DNA of 64,000 nt from Pseudarthrobacter equi (GTDB taxonomy: Bacteria > Actinomycetota > Actinomycetes > Actinomycetales > Micrococcaceae). The notes under the pieces were generated by a model, which searched no databases, was not told the DNA's origin, and was given only the letters and a program-made list of their open reading frames with translations. Made by a program: the position numbers and the translations under genes. This document shows, one piece after another, positions 54,659 through 63,857 of the stretch. Within the stretch, counting starts at the first letter, position 1. Each line of letters opens with the position of its first letter. The stretch spans positions 3,968,001 to 4,032,000 of the forward strand of contig NZ_LT629779.1 of NCBI RefSeq assembly GCF_900105535.1, given 5' to 3'.

Positions 54659-55546
54659 ATGGGGGATACACACGATAACGGTGGGACAAGGTTGGCTGTA
54701 ACGGGCGGGAGTGATGAACACCAGCCCCGGGCGCTTTCGCCGGTGGCGAGGGCCTTCAAGGCTGCGTCACCCTGGATTTGGCGGCTGTGCGGCGGCGCCT
54801 TCCTGCTCTTTGCCCTTGCCATGGTGGTAACCATTTTCGGAGATTACGTGGACGTCCGGACCGTCCGCTGCGATGTGGTGTCTGCAGCACCGAGCACCAG
54901 TTCCGGAGGAACCCGCGGCTCAGCCTCCACCGCCGGGGTCCGGCTGGAAACATCGGACTGTGGTCCGGTGCACTACTCCGATGGCGTGTCCTTCGAGAAC
55001 CGTGACCAGATTGCCGCGTCCATCTCGCCAGGCGCATACGAGTTCGACATGGGATGGTCTTCCCGCGTTTTGGGCGTGGAAATGCGGCAAACCATACCCA
55101 CAGCCCGCGGGTACCGGGCCTACCACGACTGGATTGTTGACGGCGCGGCGTTCGGCTCTGAAGAGGACGCCAGGAATGCAGCCCTGGCCGCCCTCCGCGC
55201 CCTGGACGGGCCGAACCACGGAGCGCTCATTGTGGAGTACGGCACCGCCCGGTTCGAAGCCGTCGGCTCTGCCAGTGTGGGTTTCGTCTGCCACCGGAAC
55301 AGCGACGCCGGAAACGCGGACCGGTGGTCGGTGCTGTGGGACTTCGGAGCCGGCGCCGGGTCCTCCTCGGGCACCGTCGAGGTGCCCGTCGCGAACGGAA
55401 CAGCCTCCGTGGCGGCTCGCAACGTGCACACCCTGGACCGCACCGTGGCAGCAGTGGAAGAGTTCTTCGCCGACCCCACGGCAACGCCGCCGGCGCCGGC
55501 CTGGGCCACCGGGAACATGGTCGAACGGACCCGGTTGACCCGCTAG
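54659..55546 (+). CDS. Hypothetical membrane protein
   Basis: A 295-residue protein with one membrane helix (about 42-62) and a C-terminal domain of unknown fold with three Cys. Not recognised. The start is ATG 54659; the frame begins upstream at 54620 in a coding-poor region. Confidence 0.6.
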   Translation: MGDTHDNGGTRLAVTGGSDEHQPRALSPVARAFKAASPWIWRLCGGAFLLFALAMVVTIFGDYVDVRTVRCDVVSAAPSTSSGGTRGSASTAGVRLETSDCGPVHYSDGVSFENRDQIAASISPGAYEFDMGWSSRVLGVEMRQTIPTARGYRAYHDWIVDGAAFGSEEDARNAALAALRALDGPNHGALIVEYGTARFEAVGSASVGFVCHRNSDAGNADRWSVLWDFGAGAGSSSGTVEVPVANGTASVAARNVHTLDRTVAAVEEFFADPTATPPAPAWATGNMVERTRLTR

Positions 55547-55791
55547 CAGCAGCTTCCGCACCGTCCAGTCACATGAAGCCCCGTTGCGGTTCGTGGCGCA
55601 GCGTTGCCTGTTTTGACCGTGCAGCGCCCCAATATGTAGCGCGGTTGCGTCCCGTTGAGCGTCCGCAGCAAAGTGCTGGCCAAGCCCCTGACGTGCGTGC
55701 TTAGGTAGTTCCCACGGTCCCGGCCAGGCCAGTTTTGCAGCACCCACCAGCTTCAACCCGCGCCAGTTCCCATCAAGGACAGGAGGACCTG
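55547..55791. other. Upstream region of the sulfur operon
   Basis: About 245 bases without a gene. A TTGACC at about 55612 may belong to a promoter, but its -10 is unclear. The ribosome site AGGAGG for the leader peptide lies at the right end. Confidence 0.4.
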
Positions 55792-55896
55792 ATGTCTGAT
55801 TCATCCAGCAGCATGCACCGCAGCACCACATGGGGTCCGCACTGTTGCCGCCCCCGAATGTCGCCGCCCCGCCAAATGGCAGCAACACGGCGCTAG
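55792..55896 (+). CDS. Short Cys-Cys leader peptide (likely cysteine-responsive attenuator)
   Basis: A 34-residue open frame with AGGAGG about 6 bases before its ATG. It encodes HCCRPRMSP with adjacent Cys18-Cys19. A GC-rich hairpin follows 35 bases after the stop and the sulfonate ABC operon after that. Mycobacterial sulfur operons are preceded by poly-Cys leader ORFs that act as attenuators; this arrangement is the same in principle. Confidence 0.72.
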   Translation: MSDSSSSMHRSTTWGPHCCRPRMSPPRQMAATRR

Positions 55897-55931
55897 CTTC
55901 GGCCGCGGCCCCACAGCTCTCCTTAGAACGG

Positions 55932-55970
55932 GTGCCGGCGCGTCGGGCCTGAATCGCCCGACGCCGGCAC
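55932..55970 (+). promoter_or_regulatory. Terminator-like hairpin of the sulfur-operon leader
   Basis: GTGCCGGCGCGTCGGGC (55932-55948) pairs with GCCCGACGCCGGCAC (55956-55970) with a 2-base bulge and 7-base loop. It lies between the leader peptide and the binding-protein gene and would be a regulated terminator or a translation-coupling structure. Confidence 0.65.
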
Positions 55971-56058
55971 TCCCCCTTTCACCCTTTTCCCGCCTTCCGG
56001 GCCACACGCCTCAGTTTGCCCTGCCCGGATTTGCCCGCATTCCTTCCGAAAGGCACCC

Positions 56059-57159
56059 ATGTCCTTCGCAGCATCCTCCCCACCCGCCTTCACCCGGCGC
56101 CGCGCGCTGGGGGCACTCCTGGCGATTCCCGCCGTCGGGCTCCTCACCGCCTGCGGCGGTTCCGCCACGGCCGGCGGCGAGCGCATCAGCCAGGAAGCCC
56201 TCGCCCCGCTCGCGTCATCGGTCCCGCCCGGCACCACCATCACCGTGGGCGATCCCAGCATCCGCGTGGCACTGGAACTTTCCGGCCTGAACAAGGAACT
56301 GGCCGGCATCGACGTGGAGTTCGCCAACCTTTCCGGCGGTCCGCAGACCACCGAGGCGTTCCGGGCCAATGCCCTGGACGTCGGCTCGGTGGCCGATATT
56401 CCCCCCATCCACGCCACCTGGACCGGCCTGGATGTGCGCATCATCGCCGCCGTGTACCGCCAGGACGCCGTGAACCACCCCATCTACGAACTCGGCATCG
56501 CGACCGGTGCCGGGATCACGAAGCTTGAGGAGCTGCGCGGCAAGAAGGTGGCCTATAGCCCCGGCCAGGCACAGGGCGCCCTGGTCCTTCGCATCCTGGA
56601 CAAGGCCGGTCTCAAGCAGGAGGACGTGAAGCTCGTGGAACTGCCCAGCACCGGCGACGCCTACGCCTCCGCGCTGTCCAGCAAGCAGGTGGACGCCGCG
56701 CCGCTGGGTGGAGTCCAGATTAAGCGCTACCTCGCCAAGTACAGGGCCGACGGCGCCACCACCCTCCGCCATGGCCTTCGGGATGACCCCGGCCACCTGT
56801 ACGCCCCCGCCAGCGTACTGGCCGACCCCGCCAAGGCAGCGGCACTGGCCAAATACGTGGAGGTGTGGGGCAAGGCCCAGCGCTGGGTGGAAGACCACCC
56901 GGAGGAATGGCTGGCCGGCTACTACGTCAAGGACCAGGGCCTGTCCCGCGAGGACGGCCAGTACCTGATCGAGGCCACCGGCAAGCGGGACATCCCCACC
57001 TCGTGGACCGAGGCAATCGAACGCCACCAGCAGACCATCGACCTGCTGTCCCGCGAACAAAAGAAACCGCAGCTGAAGGCCACGGACCTCTACGACACCC
57101 GGTTCGAGGCCATCGGCGGCACGTCCTTCGCCGCGGCCGCCAAGGCAGGCGCCGCATGA
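56059..57159 (+). CDS. Sulfonate-type ABC transporter substrate-binding lipoprotein
   Basis: A 366-residue binding protein with TRRRALGAL and lipobox LTAC (Cys about 32). The SsuA/NrtA fold is indicated by GVQIKRYLAK, FANLSGGPQTTEAFRANALDVG and EELRGKKVAYSPGQAQG. It delivers a sulfonate, sulfone or similar compound. Directly coupled to the permease gene by ATGA. Confidence 0.9.
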   Translation: MSFAASSPPAFTRRRALGALLAIPAVGLLTACGGSATAGGERISQEALAPLASSVPPGTTITVGDPSIRVALELSGLNKELAGIDVEFANLSGGPQTTEAFRANALDVGSVADIPPIHATWTGLDVRIIAAVYRQDAVNHPIYELGIATGAGITKLEELRGKKVAYSPGQAQGALVLRILDKAGLKQEDVKLVELPSTGDAYASALSSKQVDAAPLGGVQIKRYLAKYRADGATTLRHGLRDDPGHLYAPASVLADPAKAAALAKYVEVWGKAQRWVEDHPEEWLAGYYVKDQGLSREDGQYLIEATGKRDIPTSWTEAIERHQQTIDLLSREQKKPQLKATDLYDTRFEAIGGTSFAAAAKAGAA

Positions 57160-58013
57160 GCGCCGTACTTGACCGTCCCGTCGTCGAACCCCACCTGGAC
57201 CCGGACCTCCACAAGCGCGAAGACGTCCGGCCCACCGGCAGGCGGCTGGGCCCGGGCAGGCGCCGCAGGCTCGCCTGGTTGCTCGGCCCCGGTGCGCTAC
57301 TGGCCCTCTGGACCGTCACATCCGCCACCGGCCTCCTCGATCCCCGGATCCTCTCCGAACCCTGGACCGTCGTGGCCACCGCCGGCGAACTGATCGCCGA
57401 CGGCCGGCTCCAGGAAAACCTCGCTATCTCAGCCCAGAGAGCCGGCCTGGGGCTGTTCTTCGGCATCGTGGTGGGCGCAACCCTGGCCCTCCTGGCCGGG
57501 CTGAGCCGGATCGGGGAAGCCCTGATCGACGGTCCCGTGCAGATCAAGCGCGCCATCCCCGGCCTGGCCCTGATCCCGCTGCTGATCCTGTGGTTCGGCA
57601 TTGACGAGACCATGAAGGTCCTCACCATGACCCTCGGCGTGTTCGTCCCGATCTACCTGCAGACCCACGCCGGGTTGCGCGGCATCGACTTGCGCTACGT
57701 GGAACTGGCACAGACCGTGGGCCTGAGCCGGGCCGGCTTCATCCGCAAAGTGGTCCTCCCCGGCGCCCTGCCCGGCTTCTTCCTGGGCCTGCGCTTCGCG
57801 GTGACCGGCGCATGGGTATCCCTGGTGGTGGTGGAACAGATCAACGCCACCAGCGGCATCGGCTACATGATGGAGCTCGCCCGCACCTACGGCCAAACCA
57901 ACATCATCGTCCTCGGCCTGGCTGTCTACGGCATCCTTGGCCTTTTCTCCGACGGCATTGTCCGCTTCATCGAACGAAAGGCCCTCTCATGGCAGCGCAC
58001 CCTGGCGGGCTGA
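57156..58013 (+). CDS. ABC transporter permease, SsuC type
   Basis: A 285-residue permease with about six helices. ATG 57156 overlaps the previous stop. The EAA loop is DLRYVELAQTVGLSRAGFIRKVVLPGALPG and NATSGIGYMMELARTYGQTN is characteristic of the SsuC/TauC family. Confidence 0.93.
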   Translation: MSAVLDRPVVEPHLDPDLHKREDVRPTGRRLGPGRRRRLAWLLGPGALLALWTVTSATGLLDPRILSEPWTVVATAGELIADGRLQENLAISAQRAGLGLFFGIVVGATLALLAGLSRIGEALIDGPVQIKRAIPGLALIPLLILWFGIDETMKVLTMTLGVFVPIYLQTHAGLRGIDLRYVELAQTVGLSRAGFIRKVVLPGALPGFFLGLRFAVTGAWVSLVVVEQINATSGIGYMMELARTYGQTNIIVLGLAVYGILGLFSDGIVRFIERKALSWQRTLAG

Positions 58014-58810
58014 CCGCCGTCGCACCCCGTCCTGCGGCAACCCCGTCCTCGAACGGCGCCGATTCCGCCGTGTCTGTCCGGGACCTGGTCCGCAGCTTCG
58101 GGCCCAAGGGCGTCCTGAACGGCGTGGACCTGGACATCGCCCCCGGCGAATTCGTGGCCCTCCTTGGACCCAGCGGCTGCGGCAAAAGCACCCTGCTCCG
58201 CGCCCTCGCCGGACTGGACCATGATGTCCGCGGCAGCGGCGTGATCAGCGTCCCGGACCGCGTGTCAGTGGTGTTCCAGGACTCGCGGCTCCTGCCGTGG
58301 GACACGGTCCTGGGCAACGTCACCCTGGGTTTAAGGGAGCACGACGCCGAGAGCCGGGCACGCAGGGCCCTCGCCGAGGTGGGGCTCGCCGGCCGCGAAA
58401 AGGCCTGGCCGCATGAGCTGTCCGGCGGTGAACAGCAGCGCGTCGCCCTGGCACGGTCCCTGGTCCGTGAGCCGCAGCTCCTACTGGCCGACGAGCCGTT
58501 CGGTGCCCTCGACGCGCTGACCCGGATCAGGATGCACGGCCTTCTCCAGGATCTCGTAGCCGCGCACCGGCCCGCCGTCCTGCTGGTCACCCACGACGTG
58601 GATGAGGCCATCGCCCTGGCCGACAGGATCGTGGTGCTGGACCACGGCCGGATCGCCACCGTTCGCACTGTTGCACCGGAGATCGGTTCGTCAGCCGACG
58701 CCGCCGGCCACGAAGCGCTCCGCCGCGACCTGCTCACCGCCCTGGGCGTCGAAGCCGCGCACGCTCCGGAGCCCGTCCACCCCGCCCAGCCCGCCGCCGT
58801 CGGCCGCTAA
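57989..58810 (+). CDS. ABC transporter ATP-binding protein, SsuB type
   Basis: A 273-residue ATPase. Walker A GPSGCGKST at 60-68, signature LSGGEQQRVALARSL, Walker B LLLADEPFGALD, switch His in VTHDVDEAI. It overlaps the permease end by 25 bases. ATG 57989 follows GAAAGG. Confidence 0.94.
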   Translation: MAAHPGGLTAVAPRPAATPSSNGADSAVSVRDLVRSFGPKGVLNGVDLDIAPGEFVALLGPSGCGKSTLLRALAGLDHDVRGSGVISVPDRVSVVFQDSRLLPWDTVLGNVTLGLREHDAESRARRALAEVGLAGREKAWPHELSGGEQQRVALARSLVREPQLLLADEPFGALDALTRIRMHGLLQDLVAAHRPAVLLVTHDVDEAIALADRIVVLDHGRIATVRTVAPEIGSSADAAGHEALRRDLLTALGVEAAHAPEPVHPAQPAAVGR

Positions 58811-58835
58811 CCCAAAACTTTCCAAGGAGCCTTCC

Positions 58836-60215
58836 ATGAGCAGCACGCCCACTGAACCGCAGCGCCACCTCCATCTCAACGCCTTCCTCATGAGCACCGG
58901 CCACCACGAAGCCTCCTGGCGGCTGCCGGAGAGCGACCCCCGGGCCAGCACCGACGTGGAGCACTACAAGAACCTCGCCCGCACCGCCGAACGCGGCAAG
59001 CTGGACTCGATCTTCTTCGCCGACTCCCCCGTCCTGTTCGGCGAGGTGGGCCGCCGCCCCGCGGGCAAGCTCGAACCCACGGTGCTCCTCACCGCCATCG
59101 CCGGTGCCACGGAACGGATCGGGCTGATCGCCACCGCGTCCACCACCTACAACGAGCCGTTCAACCTGGCCCGCCGCTTCGCTTCGGTGGACTGGGCCAG
59201 CGGCGGACGGGCCGGCTGGAACGTGGTGACCACGGCGGGCCCGGACGCCGCCCGCAACTTCGGCGTGGACGATCAGCCCGCCCACGCCGTCCGGTACGAG
59301 CGTGCCGGCGAGTTCATCGAGGTGGCGCAGAAGCTGTGGGACAGCTGGCAGGACGACGCCGTCCTGGCCGACAAGGAAGAGGGCGTGTGGGGCGACGCGG
59401 ACAGGATCCGCACCGTGGACCACGAGGGCAAGCACTTCAAGGTCCGCGGACCGCTCAATGTGCCCCGCTCCCCGCAGGGCCACCCGCTGATCGTGCAGGC
59501 AGGCTCGTCCGAGGACGGTAAGGATCTCGCCGCGAAGTACGCGGACGCTGTGTTCACCGCGCACCAGACCCTCGCCGACGCGCAGGAGTTCTACCGCGAC
59601 CTCAAGGCCCGCACCGCCGCTGCCGGCCGGGACCCGAAAACCATCAAGATCCTCCCCGGAATCGTGCCCGTCATTGGCGCCACCGTGGAGGAAGCCCTGG
59701 AGCTGGAGCGTGAGCTGGACCGGTTGATCAAGCCCGAGTACGCCCGGATCCAGCTGGCCAAGACTCTGCGGGTGGAGCCGGAGGACCTGCCGCTGGACCG
59801 CCAGCTGCCGGACAACCTGCCCAGCGAGGATGAGATCGAGGGCGCCAAGAGCCGCTACACGCTGATCGTGCAGCTGGCCCGCCGGGAGCAGCTCACGGTG
59901 CGGCAGCTAATTGGCCGGCTGGGAGGGGGCCGCGGTCACCGCACGTTTACGGGCACCCCGGTGCAGGTGGCGGACGCCATCCAGGAATGGTTCGACGGCG
60001 GCGCGGCGGACGGGTTCAACATCATGCCGCCGGTGCTCCCCTCCGGGCTGGAAACGTTCGTGGACCAGGTAGTGCCCATCCTCCAGGAGCGCGGGCTGTT
60101 CCGCACCGAGTACGCCGGGCGGACGCTGCGGGAGCACTACGGCCTTGCCCGCCCGGAGAACCGGTACGAGGGTGCTGAAGCGCCGGAGCTCGCATCGATC
60201 GGCTCCGCGTTCTGA
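58836..60215 (+). CDS. FMN-dependent monooxygenase (NtaA/DmoA/SnaA type), first copy
   Basis: A 459-residue class C flavin monooxygenase using reduced FMN. Characteristic segments: LMSTGHHEASWR, FFADSPV, GRAGWNVVTT, VQAGSSEDGKDLA, and FDGGAADGFNIMPP. It probably oxygenates a sulfur compound delivered by the ABC transporter. ATG 58836 follows AAGGAG. Tandem with a similar gene. Confidence 0.93.
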   Translation: MSSTPTEPQRHLHLNAFLMSTGHHEASWRLPESDPRASTDVEHYKNLARTAERGKLDSIFFADSPVLFGEVGRRPAGKLEPTVLLTAIAGATERIGLIATASTTYNEPFNLARRFASVDWASGGRAGWNVVTTAGPDAARNFGVDDQPAHAVRYERAGEFIEVAQKLWDSWQDDAVLADKEEGVWGDADRIRTVDHEGKHFKVRGPLNVPRSPQGHPLIVQAGSSEDGKDLAAKYADAVFTAHQTLADAQEFYRDLKARTAAAGRDPKTIKILPGIVPVIGATVEEALELERELDRLIKPEYARIQLAKTLRVEPEDLPLDRQLPDNLPSEDEIEGAKSRYTLIVQLARREQLTVRQLIGRLGGGRGHRTFTGTPVQVADAIQEWFDGGAADGFNIMPPVLPSGLETFVDQVVPILQERGLFRTEYAGRTLREHYGLARPENRYEGAEAPELASIGSAF

Positions 60216-61609
60216 TGGGCCGGCAGCTGAAACTCAACCTGTTCATCTACCCGGGCGGCCACCACGAGGCAGCGTGGCGGCACCCGAAGTCCCACACCGA
60301 CCGGCTGCTGGATATCCGGTTCTACCAGGAGCTGGCGCAGCGGGCCGAGGCCGCGAAGCTGGACGCGGTGTTCTACGCGGACGGCCCGGCGCTGGAAAGC
60401 AACGTCCAGTTCGCCACCCGGTTCCGGATCGAACCGTTCACGTGGCTGTCCGCGATTTCGGTGGCCACGGAGCGGATCGGGCTGATCGGCACGGCCAGCA
60501 CCACGTACCTGGAGCCGTACAACGCGGCCCGGCTGTTCGCCTCGCTGGACCACCTCAGCAACGGCCGCGCCGGCTGGAACATCGTGACCACCGGCGCGGA
60601 GCGGGCGGCACAGAACTTCGGGCTGGACCAGCACCCGCCGCACGCTGAACGCTACGACCGGGCTGACGACTTTGTCCGCGTTGTGGGCAAGCTCTGGGAC
60701 AGCTGGGAGGACGACGCAGTAGTGGCCGATGCCGGCACGGGAGTTTTCGCCGACACGTCACGGATCCATCCGGTAGAGCATGAGGGCAGGTACTTCCGCG
60801 TGGCAGGGCCCTTGAACACACCGCGCTCCCCGCAGGGCCGGCCCGTCTACGTGCAGGCAGGTTCGTCCGAAGACGGCAAGGCCTTTGCCGCCGAACATGC
60901 GGAAGCGGTGTTCACGGCCCATCAGTCACTGGGCAGCGCGCAGGAGTTCTACTCGGACATCAAAGCCCGGGCGGCGGCGTTCGGCCGGGACCCCGGCCAG
61001 CTCCTGGTGCTGCCCGGCATCAGCCCGTACCTGGGCTCCACCGAGGCGGAAGCGAAAGCCCTGAAGCAGGAGTTCGACGAGCTCACCCAGCCGGAATACG
61101 GGCTGGGCATCCTGCGGAAGCTGCTGGGCATCGACCTGGACGGGGTGCCGCTGGACGGGCCGTTCCCGCCGGAGCTGCTGGCCACCGCGGGTCAGGCGGG
61201 CAGCCGCAGCCAGCTGGTGCTGGACATCATCCGCCGCGAAAACCTCACCGTCCGCCAGGTGCTGCACCGGTTCGCCGGTGCCCGGGGACACTACGTTTTT
61301 GCCGGCACTCCCATGCAGGTGGCGGACGAGATCCAGCGCTGGTTCGAGGGCGGCGCCGCGGACGGGTTCAACATCATGCCGCCGTGGCTGCCCGGGGGCT
61401 TCGATGCGTTCGCTGACGAGGTGGTCCCCATCCTGCAGTCCCGCGGCCTGTTCCGCACCGAGTACTCCGGATGGACGCTGCGTGAGCACTTCGGCCTGGC
61501 CCGTCCCGAAAGCCAGTACAGCCGGGGCCGGCATACGCCGGGCCAACCCGGCGCAGTCCAGCGGAGCCAGCACTCCCCGGGCGAGCCGCTGCTGGCGGCA
61601 AACACCTGA
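60215..61609 (+). CDS. FMN-dependent monooxygenase, second copy
   Basis: A 464-residue paralogue of the preceding gene, sharing GGHHEAAWR, GRAGWNIVTT, VQAGSSEDGKAFA and EGGAADGFNIMPP. ATG overlaps the previous stop by one base. Different middle regions suggest different substrates. The flavin reductase needed is not in the window. Confidence 0.93.
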   Translation: MGRQLKLNLFIYPGGHHEAAWRHPKSHTDRLLDIRFYQELAQRAEAAKLDAVFYADGPALESNVQFATRFRIEPFTWLSAISVATERIGLIGTASTTYLEPYNAARLFASLDHLSNGRAGWNIVTTGAERAAQNFGLDQHPPHAERYDRADDFVRVVGKLWDSWEDDAVVADAGTGVFADTSRIHPVEHEGRYFRVAGPLNTPRSPQGRPVYVQAGSSEDGKAFAAEHAEAVFTAHQSLGSAQEFYSDIKARAAAFGRDPGQLLVLPGISPYLGSTEAEAKALKQEFDELTQPEYGLGILRKLLGIDLDGVPLDGPFPPELLATAGQAGSRSQLVLDIIRRENLTVRQVLHRFAGARGHYVFAGTPMQVADEIQRWFEGGAADGFNIMPPWLPGGFDAFADEVVPILQSRGLFRTEYSGWTLREHFGLARPESQYSRGRHTPGQPGAVQRSQHSPGEPLLAANT

Positions 61610-61709
61610 CCGGACTCCGCAAACCCCGGTTCTGTGCCGCCGCCGCATCCGCGGGCCCCTCCTTTAGACTGGCCCCTTGACGGTATTGCCCCCGAATGAA
61701 GGAGCCCCC

Positions 61710-62132
61710 ATGAGTGGAGTAGTCGTTGTAGGCGTGGATGCCAGCGCATCAGCGCGTAAAGCTGCAGAAGTGGCACTGGACCTGGCGGAGTCGCTCGGAG
61801 CGTCGCTGCACGTGGTGACCGGGTTCGAGTCGGAGAGCCCCGAGACCTTCGGTTCGGGCTCTGACCAGGTGACGGTTTTCCGGGGTGACAGCGCGCAACA
61901 TGTTGCCGAATCCCTGGGCGTCTCCAGGCCGGGAGTGCAGGTCACCCACTTCGCTGCGCGCGGCAAGCCCGCCGATTCGCTCATCAAGGAAGCCATCCGC
62001 CTGGATGCCCGCCTGATCGTGGTGGGCAACCGCAGGATGCGCGGCATCGGCCGGCTCCTGGGCAGCGTGGCCAACAGCGTGGCGCACAACGCCCCGTGCG
62101 ATGTGTACATCGCCAACACTTACGAGGACTGA
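61710..62132 (+). CDS. Universal stress protein
   Basis: A 140-residue UspA-fold protein: VVVVGVDASASARKAAEVAL at the start and the ATP-binding VVGNRRMRGIGRLLGSVANSVAHNAPCDVYIA. ATG 61710 has a GAAGGAG site. Its last 13 bases overlap the convergent DUF817 gene. Confidence 0.92.
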   Translation: MSGVVVVGVDASASARKAAEVALDLAESLGASLHVVTGFESESPETFGSGSDQVTVFRGDSAQHVAESLGVSRPGVQVTHFAARGKPADSLIKEAIRLDARLIVVGNRRMRGIGRLLGSVANSVAHNAPCDVYIANTYED

Positions 62133-63046
62133 CCTTCCCCCGTGCCCACGGGCAGCGTGGCGGACGGCGGCGGAACTTCCCGCCGTCGTCCGCTTTTTTC
62201 GTCCGGGGGCGCCGGTTTGTAGACCCAGGCCACCAGCACCACGGAAATGATCATCAGCAGGAACCAGGCCACGAGCTTCTCCAGGCCCACCGGGTGCCAG
62301 CCGGCCACCTGGCTCGGATAGAGCCACGCCCCGGACCAGGTGGCGATGTTCTCGGCGATCCAGATGAACAGCGCCACCAGCAGGAACGAAACCACCAGCG
62401 GCATCCGGAAACTCCGCCGGAACACCCGGAAGTGCATCACACAGCGGCCGAAGACCACCACGACGGCGGCGAGCAGCACCCACCGCAGGTCCCAGATGTA
62501 GTGGTGGCTGAAGAAGTTGACGTAGATGGCCGCCGCCACGATTGCGGTGATCCACCTGCGTGGGTAGTTGGCGAACCGGAGGTCGAAGAGCCGGTAGACG
62601 CGCACCATGTAGGAACCCACGGCCGCGTACATGAAGCCGCTGAAGAGGGGCACGGCGCCGATGCGCAGCACGCCCTCGGCCTCGTAGGACCAGGAACCCA
62701 CGTCCGTCTTGAACAGTTCCATGCAGGTCCCCACCAGGTGGAACAGCACGATGACCCGCAGTTCCTTCAGGGTTTCGAGCTTGAAGGCGACCATCAGGAC
62801 CTGGATCACGACGGCGGCGAGGGTCAGGAAGTCGTTGCGGGCCAGCGCCGCGCTGTCCGGGTACCAGAGGCGGGCCGCCATGAGCACCGCGAGGAGGGCC
62901 GCGCCGAAGATGCAGGCCCAGCCCTGTTTGAGGCCGAACACCACGAATTCCGTGAGCTTGGCTTTGGCGCCGTTGGCGGGCGCGGTGGCGAGGAAGCGGC
63001 GGGCGCTTTCGTCGAGCCGCTGCTCAACCGGGGTGGAACTACGCAC
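62120..63046 (-). CDS. DUF817 membrane protein
   Basis: A 308-residue membrane protein with about eight hydrophobic segments and the DUF817 segments FGLKQGWACIFGA, DFLTLAAVVIQ, KTDVGSWSYEAEGV and PLFSGFMYAAVGSYMVR. GTG 63046 overlaps the upstream stop and has AGGGAG. Its C-terminal tail (about 280-308) is encoded partly by the USP terminator. Function unknown. Confidence 0.9.
   Translation of the reverse strand: MRSSTPVEQRLDESARRFLATAPANGAKAKLTEFVVFGLKQGWACIFGAALLAVLMAARLWYPDSAALARNDFLTLAAVVIQVLMVAFKLETLKELRVIVLFHLVGTCMELFKTDVGSWSYEAEGVLRIGAVPLFSGFMYAAVGSYMVRVYRLFDLRFANYPRRWITAIVAAAIYVNFFSHHYIWDLRWVLLAAVVVVFGRCVMHFRVFRRSFRMPLVVSFLLVALFIWIAENIATWSGAWLYPSQVAGWHPVGLEKLVAWFLLMIISVVLVAWVYKPAPPDEKSGRRREVPPPSATLPVGTGEGQSS
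62160..62199 (+). terminator. Terminator of the universal stress gene inside DUF817
   Basis: Arms 62160-62173 and 62180-62193 form a 14-bp stem with one G-T wobble, then TTTTTT. It lies inside the convergent DUF817 reading frame. Confidence 0.85.
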
Positions 63047-63857
63047 TGACTCCCTGACGCTTGGCTGACCGGCTGTTCCGGCGGATGTCCTTGTCCAGTT
63101 CGCCCAGGAGGTAGTCCTTGAGCCCGTGCCGGATCCCCCGCGGAAGCCTGGGGTAAGTGAGGGACAGCATCCGCATGGTGCTGTTGAAGCGGCGCTCATG
63201 GCGGTCGTTCCACGGCAGGCCGAAGTCCTGGCGGATCCGGTCCGGCAGGAATCCTGCGGTGAGGAACCGGGCCGGCGGAATGATGGCCCGGTACCAGAGG
63301 GCGGTGTGCTTGGGGTAGAGCAGGCCGTGCGCCACCCGGATGCCAGCGGGTCCGGCCTGGAGGGTAGCAACCTGTTCGTCCCAGTAGCGGCCGAACGCGG
63401 CCCGGTCCTGCGGCCACATGCCCTCGGGAACCTGCAGGGCGGTGCCGAGCCGCGCATAGTCGCGGTACATCGCATCGGCCGTGCCGGCGTCGAGCGGGCC
63501 GTAGATCTTTTCAATGACGGTGCGGGCGGTGTCGTAGAGCGTGGCCACCACCCAGAGCTGGAGTGCGGGATCGTAGGCGCTGTAGCCGGGCGACTCCGCG
63601 TTGTCCGGGCGCCGGACGGGCACGTGGGCCCGGTTCACGCGGCGGCGGACTTCCTTCACCTGTTCGTCGGTGCCGTAGACGATCGCATACACGTAAGTCA
63701 GGGTGCCTTTGAGCCGGTTGACCGGGCGGCCCTCGAAGGTGCTGTGTTCGGCCACGCCGCGCCCCACGGCCGGGTTGGCCAGTTGCAGCAGCAGGGCGCG
63801 GCCAGCCCCGGCGAGCATGATGCCCTCGCCGCCGAACTCAGCCATTGCCCGAACCAT
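63039..63857 (-). CDS. MpaB/DUF2236-family oxygenase-like protein
   Basis: A 272-residue protein with the DUF2236 segments LLLQLANPAVGRGVAEHSTFEG, RLKGTLTYVYAIVYGT, YSAYDPALQLWVVATLYDTA and YRDYARLGTALQVPEGMWP. The family includes a fungal b-type haem oxygenase and rubber oxygenase (Lcp) relatives. His residues in HSTF and later are candidate haem ligands. It is co-transcribed with DUF817, overlapping by 8 bases. Confidence 0.9.
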   Translation of the reverse strand: MVRAMAEFGGEGIMLAGAGRALLLQLANPAVGRGVAEHSTFEGRPVNRLKGTLTYVYAIVYGTDEQVKEVRRRVNRAHVPVRRPDNAESPGYSAYDPALQLWVVATLYDTARTVIEKIYGPLDAGTADAMYRDYARLGTALQVPEGMWPQDRAAFGRYWDEQVATLQAGPAGIRVAHGLLYPKHTALWYRAIIPPARFLTAGFLPDRIRQDFGLPWNDRHERRFNSTMRMLSLTYPRLPRGIRHGLKDYLLGELDKDIRRNSRSAKRQGVSA

